Assembly (NCBI RefSeq): GCF_003797775.2
Contig: NZ_CP060725.1
Location: 1-64,000 of the forward strand
Direction of reading: 5' to 3'
Length of the DNA: 64,000 nt
From: Sphingopyxis sp. OPL5
GTDB lineage: Bacteria > Pseudomonadota > Alphaproteobacteria > Sphingomonadales > Sphingomonadaceae
A model generated the notes under the pieces. The model did not search any database, was not told where the DNA came from, and saw only the letters and a list, made by a program, of their open reading frames with translations. Shown here piece after piece: positions 1 through 8,151 of this stretch; position 1 is the stretch's first letter; each line of letters starts with the position of its first letter. Made by a program: the position numbers and the translations under genes.

Positions 1-14
1 CAGGGAGGATCAGT

Positions 15-713
15 TCAGGGCGTATCGCCCAAAATCCAGTCCACCCCTGCCGCGACATGGATGCGCGTGGTGTCATAGACCGGCAGCACATTGGCATCGG
101 GATCGACGAGCATCACCAGTTCGGTGCTGGCGAGCACCAGCGCCTGGACATCCTGTTTCGCGATGTCGGTGATGAAGGTCTTCATCGTGCGGCGCGAATT
201 TTCGGTGACCTTGCCCTGCATCAGCTCGTCATAGATGATGTTGTCGATCGCCTCGGCGCGTTCGGCATCATAGGGCGCGAGTGTCAGTCCGTAGCGCACC
301 AGATTCTGGCGGAACCATGGCTCGGTCATCACATTGCGGGTGCCGATGACCGCCGCAGACTTGATTCCGTCGGCCTTTAATTTCTCGCCCGTCTCATCGA
401 CGATATGAATCAGCGGAATCGACAGCGCGCCCTCGATATCCTTGGCGATCCGGTGCATCGAATTGGCCGCGATCATCAGCGCGGTCGCGCCCGCGGCCTG
501 GAGCCGCAGCGCCGAGGAGATCAGCACGAACTTCGCATGGTCCCATTGCTCGGGCGTCGTCAGCCGCGACAGCTCACAATAATTCAGGCTTTCGAGGATG
601 ATCGGCGCCGAGCAGGCGGTACCGATGCGCTTTTGCACGCCCTTGTTGAGGTGGCGGTAATAAAGCTCGGTCGATGCCCAGCTGATGCCGCCGATCAGGC
701 CGATTTTGCGCAT
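15..713 (-). CDS. Aspartate/glutamate racemase family protein (YgeA-like) with substituted catalytic residues
   Basis: The 232-residue protein matches the YgeA branch of the Asp/Glu racemase superfamily along its whole length: an N-terminal IGLIGGISWAST segment, a central AANSMHRIA, a GTRNVM segment and a C-terminal VLPVYDTTRIH. Members are cytosolic, cofactor-independent two-base racemases. In E. coli YgeA the catalytic pair is Thr in CTNTMH and Cys in FGCTE. Here both positions are Ser (ANSMH, LASTE), so the usual thiol is gone. Fold assignment is firm; racemase activity is doubtful. It lies 165 nt after pntB on the same strand, separated from it by a palindromic repeat, so it is probably a separate unit. 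Confidence 0.85.
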   Translation of the reverse strand: MRKIGLIGGISWASTELYYRHLNKGVQKRIGTACSAPIILESLNYCELSRLTTPEQWDHAKFVLISSALRLQAAGATALMIAANSMHRIAKDIEGALSIPLIHIVDETGEKLKADGIKSAAVIGTRNVMTEPWFRQNLVRYGLTLAPYDAERAEAIDNIIYDELMQGKVTENSRRTMKTFITDIAKQDVQALVLASTELVMLVDPDANVLPVYDTTRIHVAAGVDWILGDTP

Positions 714-730
714 AAGGTCCCTTTAAAACA

Positions 731-869
731 CGTCGCCCCCGCGAAGGAGTGAAGGGTCGGATTGTCCCCCGGACAATCCTTGGACATGCTGGGGGCATGT
801 CCAACCCTTAACTGGCCGCTATCGAGGCAGCGCGAGGCCGCCAGCGGCCCCTGCTTCGCAGGGGCGACG
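731..869. repeat. Intergenic palindromic repeat, 'cgtcgccccc' family
   Basis: Outer arms at 731-747 (cgtcgcccccgcgaagg) and 850-869 form an inverted repeat. Two further hairpins lie inside, around 761-777 (attgtcc/ggacaat) and 781-803 (tggacatg/catgtcca). The same arm, including the preceding aaaaca, recurs at about 10106-10129, so this is a dispersed repeat family. It fills the gap between pntB and the racemase-like gene and could act as a terminator or processing site, but there is no clear U-tract. Confidence 0.6.
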
Positions 870-877
870 ATTCTTGT

Positions 878-2389
878 CTAGTGCCCGCTGCCGCTCAGCG
901 CCTTGACGATGTCGTCGGCCATCTTCTTGGCATCGCCGAGCAGCATCATCGTCTGGTCCATATAGAAGACGTCATTGTCGACGCCGGCATAGCCGACCCC
1001 GCCCATCGAGCGCTTCACGAACAGCACGGTCTTGGCATTGGCGACATCGAGGATCGGCATGCCATAGATCGGCGACGTCTTGTCGGTCTTCGCCGCCGGG
1101 TTGGTCACGTCGTTCGCGCCAATGACGAAAGCGACGTCGCATTGCGCGAATTCGCCGTTGATGTCCTCGAGCTCGAACACCTCGTCATAGGGCACATTCG
1201 CCTCGGCCAGCAGCACGTTCATATGGCCCGGCATGCGTCCCGCGACCGGATGGATCGCATATTTGACGTTGACGCCTTCCTTCTTGAGCTGGTCGCCCAT
1301 CTCGCGCAGCGCGTGCTGCGCCTGCGCCACCGCCATGCCGTAGCCGGGGACAATGATGACATTCTCGGCCTGGCTCATCAGGAAAGCGGCGTCTTCGGCG
1401 CTGCCGGGTTTCCACGGCCGCTGTTCCTTCGACCCGCCCGAGCTTGCCGCCGCATCGTCGCCGCCGAAACCGCCCGCGATCACGCTGATGAAGCTGCGGT
1501 TCATCGCGCGGCACATGATGTACGACAGGATCGCACCCGACGAGCCCACCAGCGCGCCGGTGATGATCATCGCGGTGTTGCCGAGCGTGAAGCCCATCGC
1601 CGCCGCCGCCCAGCCCGAATAGCTGTTGAGCATCGACACCACGACCGGCATGTCGGCGCCGCCGATCGGGATGATCAGCAGGAAACCGATCGCGAAGCTG
1701 AGGCCGGTGATCGTCCAGAACACCCAGGGCGACTGGTCCTGCGTGAAATAGGCGGTCAGGCCGACGATCGCGGCGAGCGTGCCAAGGTTGATGATGTGCC
1801 GTCCCGGCAGCATGATCGGCGAACCCGACATATTGCCGTTGAGCTTGAGGAAGGCGATAACCGAGCCCGAGAAGGTGATCGCACCGATCGCGATGCCGAG
1901 CCCCATTTCGATGCGGCTGACGACATGGATCTGCCCCGCCGCATCGGCAATGCCGAAAGCGAGCGGGTTGAGGTAGGCCGCCGCAGCGACCGCGACCGCC
2001 GCCAGGCCGACGAGGCTGTGGAACGCCGCGACGAGCTGCGGCATCGCGGTCATCGCGATCCGGCGCGCCATGACGATACCGATGACGGCACCGATAGCGA
2101 TCGCGACGAGAATCTCGATCAGGCCGACGGTGTCGAGGGTGAAGGCCCAGCTGTCATGCCCGGTGCTTACCCGCGTTCCCGGCGCATGCGTCAACAGCGT
2201 GGTGACGACCGCGATCGTCATGCCGGCCATACCAAAGCGGTTGCCGCTTTGCGCCGTCGCCGGGCTCGAAAGCCCGCGCAGCGCCATGATGAAGAGAACG
2301 CCCGCAACCAGATATGCTAGGGCCGCCCAGGGGTTGACCGCGAGGCCATGACCGCCGGTCGCGGCGGAGAGGATCGATTGCACGTCCAT
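878..2389 (-). CDS. pntB: NAD(P) transhydrogenase subunit beta
   Basis: PntB is the membrane and NADP(H)-binding subunit of proton-translocating transhydrogenase, which uses the proton gradient to reduce NADP+ with NADH. The 503-residue product has the multi-helix domain II (about residues 20-290) and a C-terminal NADP-binding domain III with VPGYGMAVAQAQ, GRMPGHMNVLLAEA, the IGANDV loop and KRSMGGVGYAG. It begins one base after the pntAB stop, so the two are translationally linked. The N-terminus is about 20 residues longer than in Rhodospirillum PntB, and an internal start is possible. Together with pntAB and pntAA it completes the three-subunit bacterial enzyme. Confidence 0.96.
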   Translation of the reverse strand: MDVQSILSAATGGHGLAVNPWAALAYLVAGVLFIMALRGLSSPATAQSGNRFGMAGMTIAVVTTLLTHAPGTRVSTGHDSWAFTLDTVGLIEILVAIAIGAVIGIVMARRIAMTAMPQLVAAFHSLVGLAAVAVAAAAYLNPLAFGIADAAGQIHVVSRIEMGLGIAIGAITFSGSVIAFLKLNGNMSGSPIMLPGRHIINLGTLAAIVGLTAYFTQDQSPWVFWTITGLSFAIGFLLIIPIGGADMPVVVSMLNSYSGWAAAAMGFTLGNTAMIITGALVGSSGAILSYIMCRAMNRSFISVIAGGFGGDDAAASSGGSKEQRPWKPGSAEDAAFLMSQAENVIIVPGYGMAVAQAQHALREMGDQLKKEGVNVKYAIHPVAGRMPGHMNVLLAEANVPYDEVFELEDINGEFAQCDVAFVIGANDVTNPAAKTDKTSPIYGMPILDVANAKTVLFVKRSMGGVGYAGVDNDVFYMDQTMMLLGDAKKMADDIVKALSGSGH

Positions 2390-2390
2390 C

Positions 2391-2672
2391 TCAGCGCACC
2401 TTCTTCTTGTACATCGCCAGCATGCGCGCGGTGACCGCGAAGCCGCCGAAAATGTTGATGCTGGCCATCACGACAGCGGCGAGGCCGAGCCATTTCGAGG
2501 TCGCCGAACCGGCGGCCGCGCTGGCGATCAACGCCCCGACGATGATGACCGACGAAATGGCGTTGGTCACGCTCATCAACGGCGTGTGCAGCGCCGGGGT
2601 CACCGACCAGACGACAAAATAACCGACGAAGCACGCCAGGACGAAAATCGAAAAAATACCGATGAAATCCAC
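2391..2672 (-). CDS. pntAB: NAD(P) transhydrogenase subunit alpha part 2 (PntAB)
   Basis: This 93-residue protein is the separate membrane part of the transhydrogenase alpha subunit, the portion carrying the transmembrane helices of domain II contributed by alpha. It has about three hydrophobic helices with the family segments [13 protein letters not shown] and [14 protein letters not shown], ending in a basic KKK tail. I chose the GTG start at 2672 because GGGGAG lies 8 nt upstream and the protein then begins right at the first helix; the reading frame stays open further upstream without family similarity. A strong hairpin with a U-tract lies only about 75 nt upstream, between this gene and the fasciclin gene, so pntAB-pntB probably has its own promoter or depends on readthrough. 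Confidence 0.93.
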   Translation of the reverse strand: MDFIGIFSIFVLACFVGYFVVWSVTPALHTPLMSVTNAISSVIIVGALIASAAAGSATSKWLGLAAVVMASINIFGGFAVTARMLAMYKKKVR

Positions 2673-2747
2673 GGCGAGCTCCCCTGCTGATTCCGCGAGC
2701 GCACCTCTTGCCGCGCCGCCGCCACCCTGTCGACTCCTAAGACGCGC

Positions 2748-2791
2748 AAAAAGACGGGCCCGCAATCGCCGGGTGGCGGATTGCGGGCCCG
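2748..2791 (-). terminator. Rho-independent terminator between fasciclin gene and pntAB
   Basis: On the minus strand a 13-bp perfect stem (2791-2779 pairing with 2767-2755, GC-rich with an AATC end) is followed directly by TCTTTTTG at 2754-2747. This is a textbook intrinsic terminator for transcription coming from the fasciclin gene that ends at 2817. It would insulate pntAB-pntB from the upstream genes. Confidence 0.85.
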
Positions 2792-2816
2792 TGCGGCAAT
2801 TAAATGTCGCGGGCGA

Positions 2817-3431
2817 TCAGCTCGCGGGGGTCGCTTCCGCCGGCGCCGCGGCATCGGCTGCGGGCGCTGCGGGCGGCGTGATCGTCGGGATCAGCACGCC
2901 GTTCAGCACATGGACCATGCCGTTCGACTGCGCGACGTCGGAGCGGGTAATGTAGCCCGAGCTGCCCTGCGTGCCGTCGACCTTGATATTGCCCTGCACC
3001 TCGGTGAACGAGATCTCCTGGCCCGCGACGGTGGTCAGCTTCGCGGTGCCGCCACCGGCCTTGATCTTCTTGTACAGATCCTCGGCGGTGATCTGGCCGG
3101 GCACGACATGATAGGTCAGGACCTGCTCCAGCGCCCATTTGTTGGCGGGGGCCATCAGATAGTCGGTCATCGGCTGCGGAACCGCGGCGAAAGCGGCGTC
3201 GGTCGGCGCAAAGACGGTGTAGGGGCCGGCGCCGTTGAGCGTATCGCCAAGTCCGGCGGCCGAAATCGCCTGCGCCAGCGTCGTCAGATCGGGGGTGTTG
3301 GCGGCGGCCTGCGCGACGGTCGTGTCGGGCGCGGCTTCGGCGGCCACTTCGTCGGCCCAGGCATGGGCAGGAACGGCAAGCGCGGTGGTCAAGGCAAGAA
3401 GGGGGGCAACAAGAAACTTGGCACGCAACAT
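2817..3431 (-). CDS. Exported fasciclin (FAS1) domain protein
   Basis: The 204-residue product has a Sec-type signal peptide (LRAKFLVAPLLALTTALAVPAHA) and one FAS1 domain at about residues 45-180 with the diagnostic GPYTVFAPTDAAF and the YHVVPG and VHVLNGVLIP segments. The tail is Ala/Pro-rich. FAS1 domains mediate adhesion or matrix contact in the periplasm or at the cell surface; the partner is unknown. The start at 3431 is preferred over one 36 nt upstream because it has GGAGAA 8 nt before it and begins at the signal peptide. The gene is followed by a strong terminator. A second FAS1 gene lies upstream on the same strand. Confidence 0.92.
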   Translation of the reverse strand: MLRAKFLVAPLLALTTALAVPAHAWADEVAAEAAPDTTVAQAAANTPDLTTLAQAISAAGLGDTLNGAGPYTVFAPTDAAFAAVPQPMTDYLMAPANKWALEQVLTYHVVPGQITAEDLYKKIKAGGGTAKLTTVAGQEISFTEVQGNIKVDGTQGSSGYITRSDVAQSNGMVHVLNGVLIPTITPPAAPAADAAAPAEATPAS

Positions 3432-3650
3432 CAGACATTTCTCCGGATAAGGAAAGGACGGGGTCAAACCCTCGGCCCCATCCTAAGCAAGAACATTGTC
3501 ATGAAAAGGCCATAATCGGCCATTTTCTATCAATTTTCCCACGAACCGTGCTTCGCTGGCGATAGTCCGCCAAGGGAAACAGGCCCGCGGCGCCATCCAG
3601 ACGGCATCGCGGGCCCGATTCGTCGGCATCGCGGTCGGCGCGCCTCAAGC

Positions 3651-4280
3651 CTACATCTTCGGCGTCAGCACCCCGTCGACGACATGGATCACCCCGTTCG
3701 ACTGGTTGACGTCGGCCTGCGTCACCGTCGCCTTGCTGCCGTCGGCGCCGGTCAGGGTAATGACATTGCCCGCCATCGTCGCGGTCAGATCCTGCCCGTT
3801 GACGGTCTTGAGCACCGCCTTGCCGCCGCCGGCGGTAATCTTGGCGGCGAGATCGGCTGCGGTCAGCTTGCCGGCGACGACATGATATTTCAGCACGTCG
3901 GCAAGCACGCTTTTCTGTGCCGGACGCATCAGGCCGTCGAGCGTCGCCTTCGGCACCTTGGCAAAGGCGTCGTCGGTCGGCGCGAAGACGGTGAACGGAC
4001 CCGCGCCCTTCAGCGTGTCGACCAGTCCGGCCTGCGTCACCGCGGCGACGAGCGTCTTGTGGATCGGCGAGGCGATCGCATTGTCGACGATCGTCTTGGT
4101 CGGGAACATTTCGGCGCCGCCGACCATCGGGTTGGTGCTCGGCGCCATGGTATCGGCGGGCACCGCGTCGCCTTCGGCGACGGTCGTGGTTTCGGTGGCG
4201 GGCGGCGCGTCGGTCTTGCTGCAAGCCGAAAGGCCGAGCGCGGCGACCATGGCCGCCGTCGTCAGATAGCTGATTTTCAT
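3651..4280 (-). CDS. Fasciclin (FAS1) domain lipoprotein
   Basis: This is a 209-residue lipoprotein: MKISYLTTAAMVAALGLSAC gives a signal peptide with lipobox LSAC. A Thr/Pro-rich linker follows, then one FAS1 domain (about residues 75-205) with GPFTVFAPTDDAF, KYHVVAGKLT and GVIHVVDGVL. It is a paralogue of the neighbouring FAS1 gene but anchored to a membrane. The start at 4280 has GGAG upstream and begins at the signal peptide; the frame is open further upstream. The two FAS1 genes sit between pntAA and pntAB, an unusual place. A GC-rich hairpin at about 3581-3616 follows the gene and may be a weak terminator. Confidence 0.92.
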   Translation of the reverse strand: MKISYLTTAAMVAALGLSACSKTDAPPATETTTVAEGDAVPADTMAPSTNPMVGGAEMFPTKTIVDNAIASPIHKTLVAAVTQAGLVDTLKGAGPFTVFAPTDDAFAKVPKATLDGLMRPAQKSVLADVLKYHVVAGKLTAADLAAKITAGGGKAVLKTVNGQDLTATMAGNVITLTGADGSKATVTQADVNQSNGVIHVVDGVLTPKM

Positions 4281-4461
4281 GACATCATCTCCAGAGATCG
4301 GGGGGATGTCCCCCTCTCCCTGCATGACTCCCACGGCGACAGGATCGTTCCAGCGGGTCGCTCGTTTGCGACGAATGGAGTGCGGGTCACGCGACGCGTG
4401 GCGGCACAAATTGCCCGGCTACGCTTGGCCTAGCAAGCGAAGCGAACCTTGCTGCCCGTGG

Positions 4462-5216
4462 TCAAGGGGCCGGCGCTACGAGACCGCCGCGCACGAAGAC
4501 CATCTTGTGCGGATCGCGGATCATGCGGATGTTCAATCGCCCGTCGGCCAAAAGGGCGAAGCCATATTCGCCGCCCACGAACTCCACCGTCTGCTCGGTC
4601 GCCATCGGCTCGATCTTCGGACCATTGGTCAGGCAAGTATAGCCGAGGCCGATACAGTAGGTCAGCCTGCCGCCGACATAACGCAGCGCATACACCGTCC
4701 AGGGTTCAAGGTCGTCGACCTGTTCAGGGGTAAGGCGCGTCGCCGCAATCGGTCCGATAGGATAGATGTCATCGCGCTGGATATTGCCGTGATATTCGCT
4801 CCAGATCGTGGCGACGCTGCTCCGGAACCATGAATCGAGCACACCGTCCCGGTCGTAATCGATCAGGCAAACCGACGCCTTGCCACCGCCGAAAAGGCCG
4901 GCGGTGACCGACAGACCCTGCTGACACGCGATGAAATAACTGTTCGTCGCAATGGACAGCGGCAGGCCCTTTTCGAGGACCGCCTTGGTTTTCGGAATGG
5001 CAACCGGCGCATCAAGCACGACCGCGCCTGCGGGCACGGCCTTGCCGACGAACCAGGCGTCCTTCTTGTCTACCGTGTGCGTCCGCTCGGCGGGGTCCCG
5101 GGGACCAGCAACGTATCAAATCCATAACGGATCGACCCGGCGTCGGCCTCTTTGGCATCCGCCGAAGACGTCGCAATTGCCAGCGCCAGTGTCGCGACGC
5201 ACGCGTAGCGCCGCAT
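4462..5216 (-). CDS. Exported protein of unknown function, coding sequence split by an apparent frameshift
   Basis: An ATG at 5216 sharing its A with the pntAA stop (TGATG) opens a 48-codon frame with a signal peptide (RRYACVATLALAIATSSADA); it stops at 5070-5072. The frame that continues the protein is open from 5115 down to 4462 and encodes about 215 residues with no recognised domain, including SYFIACQQGLSVTAGLFG, an acidic IDYDRDGVLDSWF (as in calcium-binding or EF-like loops) and three Cys in the second half. The two frames differ by one base around the C/G runs at 5090-5105. Read through, they give ...TLLVP-RDPAERTHTVDKK..., a natural protein. It may be a pseudogene, a sequencing error or a slippage-regulated gene. 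The only start in the downstream frame alone is a GTG at 5037. Confidence 0.6.
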
Positions 5217-6337
5217 CACCCCAGCAAACGCTCGTGCACCACCTTGCCGCCCTGTGTCAGCCGCACCGCAGTGCCGATTTCCTCGTCGAGCACCGGTTTG
5301 CCGGCTTCCTTGTCCCAGAAGGCCGAGAGGAAGTTGAACAGGTTGCGGCTGAACAGCGCGCTGGTATCGGCGGGCATCAGCGCCGCGATATTCTTCGCGC
5401 CGATCACGGTGACACCGTGGATCTTCTTCGCCTCGCCCGAGACCGCACCCTCGACATTGCCGCCGCTTTCGGCCGCCATGTCGACGATCACGCTGCCGGC
5501 GCGCATCGTCGCGAGTTGCGCGTCCGAAATCAGCCGCGGCGCAGGGCGCCCCGGGATCAGCGCGGTGGTAATGACGATGTCCTGCTTGGCGATGTGCGAC
5601 GAGACCAGCTCGGCCTGCGCCGCCTTATATTCGTCGGACATTTCGGTGGCATAGCCGCCCGCGCCCTCGCCCTCGATGCCGGCGACGGCCTCGACGAAGA
5701 TCGGCTTGGCGCCGAGCGACATGATCTGTTCCTTGGTCGCCGAACGTACGTCGGTCGCGCTGACCTGCGCGCCCAGGCGGCGCGCGGTGGCGATCGCCTG
5801 CAGCCCCGCAACGCCGACGCCCATCACGAACGCCTTGGCGGCGCTGACGGTGCCCGCCGCGGTCATCATCATCGGAAACGCACGGCCATAGGCGTTCGCC
5901 GCCATCAGGACCGCCTTATAGCCCGCGAGATTCGCCTGGCTGGACAGGATATCCATCGACTGCGCGCGGGTGATGCGCGGCATGAACTCCATCGCCAGCG
6001 CCTCGATACCGAGCGCGGCATAGGCATCGACACGGTCGCGCTCGCCGAACGGGTTGAGCCCCGCCGCCAGCCAGGCGCCGTCGGCCATGCCCGTCAGCCC
6101 CTTGGGATCGGGTCCCTGGATGGCGAGGACGATGTTCGCGCCCTTCAGCACATCGGCGCGCGATCCGACCGTCGCGCCCGCGGCGCTATAATCGGCATCG
6201 GCGATCGACGCGCTGTCGCCCGCCCCCGATTCGACGGCAAGTTCAGCACCCAGGCCAATGAATTTCTTCACGGTTTCCGGGGTCGCGGCGACGCGGGTCT
6301 CGCCGGGGGCGAGCTCCTTCAGGACGGCGATGCGCAT
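5216..6337 (-). CDS. pntAA: NAD(P) transhydrogenase subunit alpha part 1 (PntAA)
   Basis: PntAA is the peripheral NAD(H)-binding domain I of the proton-translocating transhydrogenase. The 373-residue protein starts with RIAVLKELAPGETRVAATPE, typical of the alanine dehydrogenase/PntA N-terminal domain. It then carries the QANLAGYKAVL loop and the nucleotide-binding MGVGVAGLQAIATARRLGA followed by a TDVR acidic position. It ends before any membrane helix, as expected for the split alphaproteobacterial form. It lies 10 nt after the aa3-oxidase subunit IV-like gene and overlaps the next, frameshifted gene by one base. Its partners pntAB and pntB are separated from it by about 2.5 kb. Confidence 0.96.
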   Translation of the reverse strand: MRIAVLKELAPGETRVAATPETVKKFIGLGAELAVESGAGDSASIADADYSAAGATVGSRADVLKGANIVLAIQGPDPKGLTGMADGAWLAAGLNPFGERDRVDAYAALGIEALAMEFMPRITRAQSMDILSSQANLAGYKAVLMAANAYGRAFPMMMTAAGTVSAAKAFVMGVGVAGLQAIATARRLGAQVSATDVRSATKEQIMSLGAKPIFVEAVAGIEGEGAGGYATEMSDEYKAAQAELVSSHIAKQDIVITTALIPGRPAPRLISDAQLATMRAGSVIVDMAAESGGNVEGAVSGEAKKIHGVTVIGAKNIAALMPADTSALFSRNLFNFLSAFWDKEAGKPVLDEEIGTAVRLTQGGKVVHERLLG

Positions 6338-6347
6338 GCCGGTTCGG

Positions 6348-6467
6348 TCAGGAGATCAGGAGGACGACGAGGACGACGACGACCGCGGTGATGATCGACC
6401 CGACCTTGAACAGGCTGATGAAACCCGAATAGGTGTCTTCCGCTGCCTTCATTTCCTGCTGTGCCAT
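6348..6467 (-). CDS. aa3-type cytochrome c oxidase subunit IV family protein
   Basis: This small 39-residue gene starts MAQQEMKAAEDTYSGFISLF and ends in one hydrophobic helix rich in Val, Leu and Ile. The acidic N-terminus, the TYSGF(I/V) motif and a single C-terminal helix are the pattern of the bacterial aa3 oxidase subunit IV family (COX4_pro_2), usually about 40-45 residues. Such genes are commonly found directly before pntAA in sphingomonads. The start has GGGGAAAG 4 nt upstream. It is 10 nt from pntAA and likely leads that transcript. Whether it binds the oxidase here is inference. Confidence 0.8.
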   Translation of the reverse strand: MAQQEMKAAEDTYSGFISLFKVGSIITAVVVVLVVLLIS

Positions 6468-6666
6468 GGCTCTTTCCCCTTTGTCGCTGCCGAAAGCCGA
6501 GCGGGCGCGCCGCGCCCGGCCCGGAATCGGCCTTCGCGCCGGTCTTAGCCATGCCTCCCGCGATGCTCAATAGATGGTTTTGCGATAAGTCGCCCGCCGC
6601 AAAAGCCCGACGCGCTTAATCGCCCTTTTACCCCTTTCGCGTAGATCGGCGGTTCGACGCGGAACA

Positions 6667-6686
6667 GGTGGCAGAAAACTGCCGCC
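6667..6686. promoter_or_regulatory. Palindrome upstream of response regulator gene
   Basis: GG-t-GGCAG-AAAA-CTGCC-g-CC forms an imperfect 20-bp dyad with an A-rich centre, 22 nt before the start of the response-regulator gene at 6709. Its size and position fit an operator, perhaps for autoregulation. It does not match the -24/-12 sigma54 consensus. The rest of the 240-bp gap between 6467 and 6709 shows nothing else clear. Confidence 0.4.
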
Positions 6687-6708
6687 CAATGGGGGCATAT
6701 TCACACCG

Positions 6709-8142
6709 ATGGCAAGCGCGCGCGACACCCGAATGGTGATGATCGTCGACAGCGAACCGGCGCAACAGCGCTTCCTGTCGGCGCTCGTGTCGCGTGGCGG
6801 CTGGCGCAGCGTGATCGCCGGCGACACCGACACCGCGCTCGCCAAGCTCGGCACCCAGGAAGGCATGGCGCTCGACGCCGTGCTTGTCGACCAGGGCACG
6901 CCGGGCATGGATATGGCCGAATTCGTCGCCGAACTGCGCCGCTGGCGCCCCGCGCTGCCGCTGATCGTCATCACGATGCGCAACGGGGTCGAGGTCGCGG
7001 TCAGCGCGATGCGCGCCGGGGCAAGCGATTTCGTCCAGAAACCGATCGCCCCCGACCGCCTGCTCAACGCGCTCGACCGGATCACCGCGACCAGCGGCCC
7101 GCAGGGCGAACTCCGCCCGCTCACCGAAAAGCTGCGCGCGCCGCTGGCGTTCGAGGAAATCATCGGGTCGAGCCCCAATTTCCGCAGCGCGCTCGCGATC
7201 GCCGCCAAGGCGGCGCGCGCGCGCGTGCCGGTGATGATCAACGGCAAGCCCGGCACCGGCAAGGAAGTCTTTGCCCGCGCGATCCACAGCGCCAGCCCGC
7301 GCGCCCGCGGCGGGCTGGTGATGGTCGATTGCTCGGCGGTGTCGCCGGGGCTGATCGGATCGGGGCTGTTCGGCCACGAACGCGGCGCCTTTCCCGGCGC
7401 CTTCGACCGCCAGGTCGGCCGGCTGGTCCAGGCCGACGCGGGCAGCATCATCATCGACCATGTCGAGTGCATCCCGCTCGAGACGCAGGCGAAGCTCGTC
7501 GAATTCCTCAACACCGGCGAAGTCCAGATGATCGGCGGCAGCATCCGCCAGAGCGTCGATGTGCGCATCATCGCGACCAGCGCCAGCCCGCTCGACAAGC
7601 TGATCGAGGCCGGTCATTTCCGCGAAGACCTGTTCTATGCGCTGTCGAGCGCGCAGTTCACCCTGCCCTCGCTCTCGGAACGCCGCGGCGACGTCGGTCC
7701 GCTCGCGCGCCATTTGCTCGCGCGCATCGGCGGCCTGCCGGGCATGGGACCGATCGGAGTCACCGACGACGCGCTGCGCCTGCTCGCCGCCTATGCCTGG
7801 CCGGGCAATGTCCGCCAGTTGCAGGACGTGCTGTTCCGCGCCGCGGTCGGCAGCACCACTGATGTGCTCACCAGCGCCGATTTCCAGGCGCTCGAGGCGA
7901 CGCTCGCCGGCGGCAGCATGGTCGGCCAGGGCGATGTCGCGATCAACGGCGAAGCGATCGGCGTCACCCTCTACCTGCCCGACGGCAACCTCCGCCCGCT
8001 CGAGGAGATCGAGGCCGACGTGATCCGCCTCGCGATCGGCCACTATCGCGGCCGGATGAGCGAAGTCGCCCGAAGGCTCGGGATCGGGCGCTCGACGTTG
8101 TATCGCAAATTGAGCGACCTCGGGATCGACACGGCGGCCTGA
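6709..8142 (+). CDS. Response regulator of the NtrC/sigma54-activator type with degenerate AAA+ motifs
   Basis: The 477-residue protein has a receiver domain (about 8-125; putative phospho-Asp in AVLVDQGTPG, conserved Lys in VQKPIA), an AAA+ domain (about 145-385) and a C-terminal Fis-type helix-turn-helix (MSEVARRLGIGRSTLYRKL). The Walker A region is GKPGTGKE. The sigma54-contact loop GAFTGA is changed to GAFPGA, and the Walker B region reads SIIIDHVE instead of LFLDEVGE, so the catalytic Glu is replaced by His. PrsR in the same window has the canonical motifs. It probably does not remodel sigma54 holoenzyme in the usual way and may act as a DNA-binding regulator of sigma70-type promoters. 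No sensor kinase lies next to it. Confidence 0.88.
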   Translation: MASARDTRMVMIVDSEPAQQRFLSALVSRGGWRSVIAGDTDTALAKLGTQEGMALDAVLVDQGTPGMDMAEFVAELRRWRPALPLIVITMRNGVEVAVSAMRAGASDFVQKPIAPDRLLNALDRITATSGPQGELRPLTEKLRAPLAFEEIIGSSPNFRSALAIAAKAARARVPVMINGKPGTGKEVFARAIHSASPRARGGLVMVDCSAVSPGLIGSGLFGHERGAFPGAFDRQVGRLVQADAGSIIIDHVECIPLETQAKLVEFLNTGEVQMIGGSIRQSVDVRIIATSASPLDKLIEAGHFREDLFYALSSAQFTLPSLSERRGDVGPLARHLLARIGGLPGMGPIGVTDDALRLLAAYAWPGNVRQLQDVLFRAAVGSTTDVLTSADFQALEATLAGGSMVGQGDVAINGEAIGVTLYLPDGNLRPLEEIEADVIRLAIGHYRGRMSEVARRLGIGRSTLYRKLSDLGIDTAA

Positions 8143-8151
8143 CCGCTAACC

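Noticed and set aside
2781..3515. Plus-strand frame across the fasciclin gene
   Set aside because: Antisense to a clear FAS1 gene with a signal peptide; composition is Arg/Gly-rich low-complexity.
5031..5048. A sigma54-like ggcac ... ttgc
   Set aside because: The spacing is one base too short for the -24/-12 phase, and it lies in a coding region.
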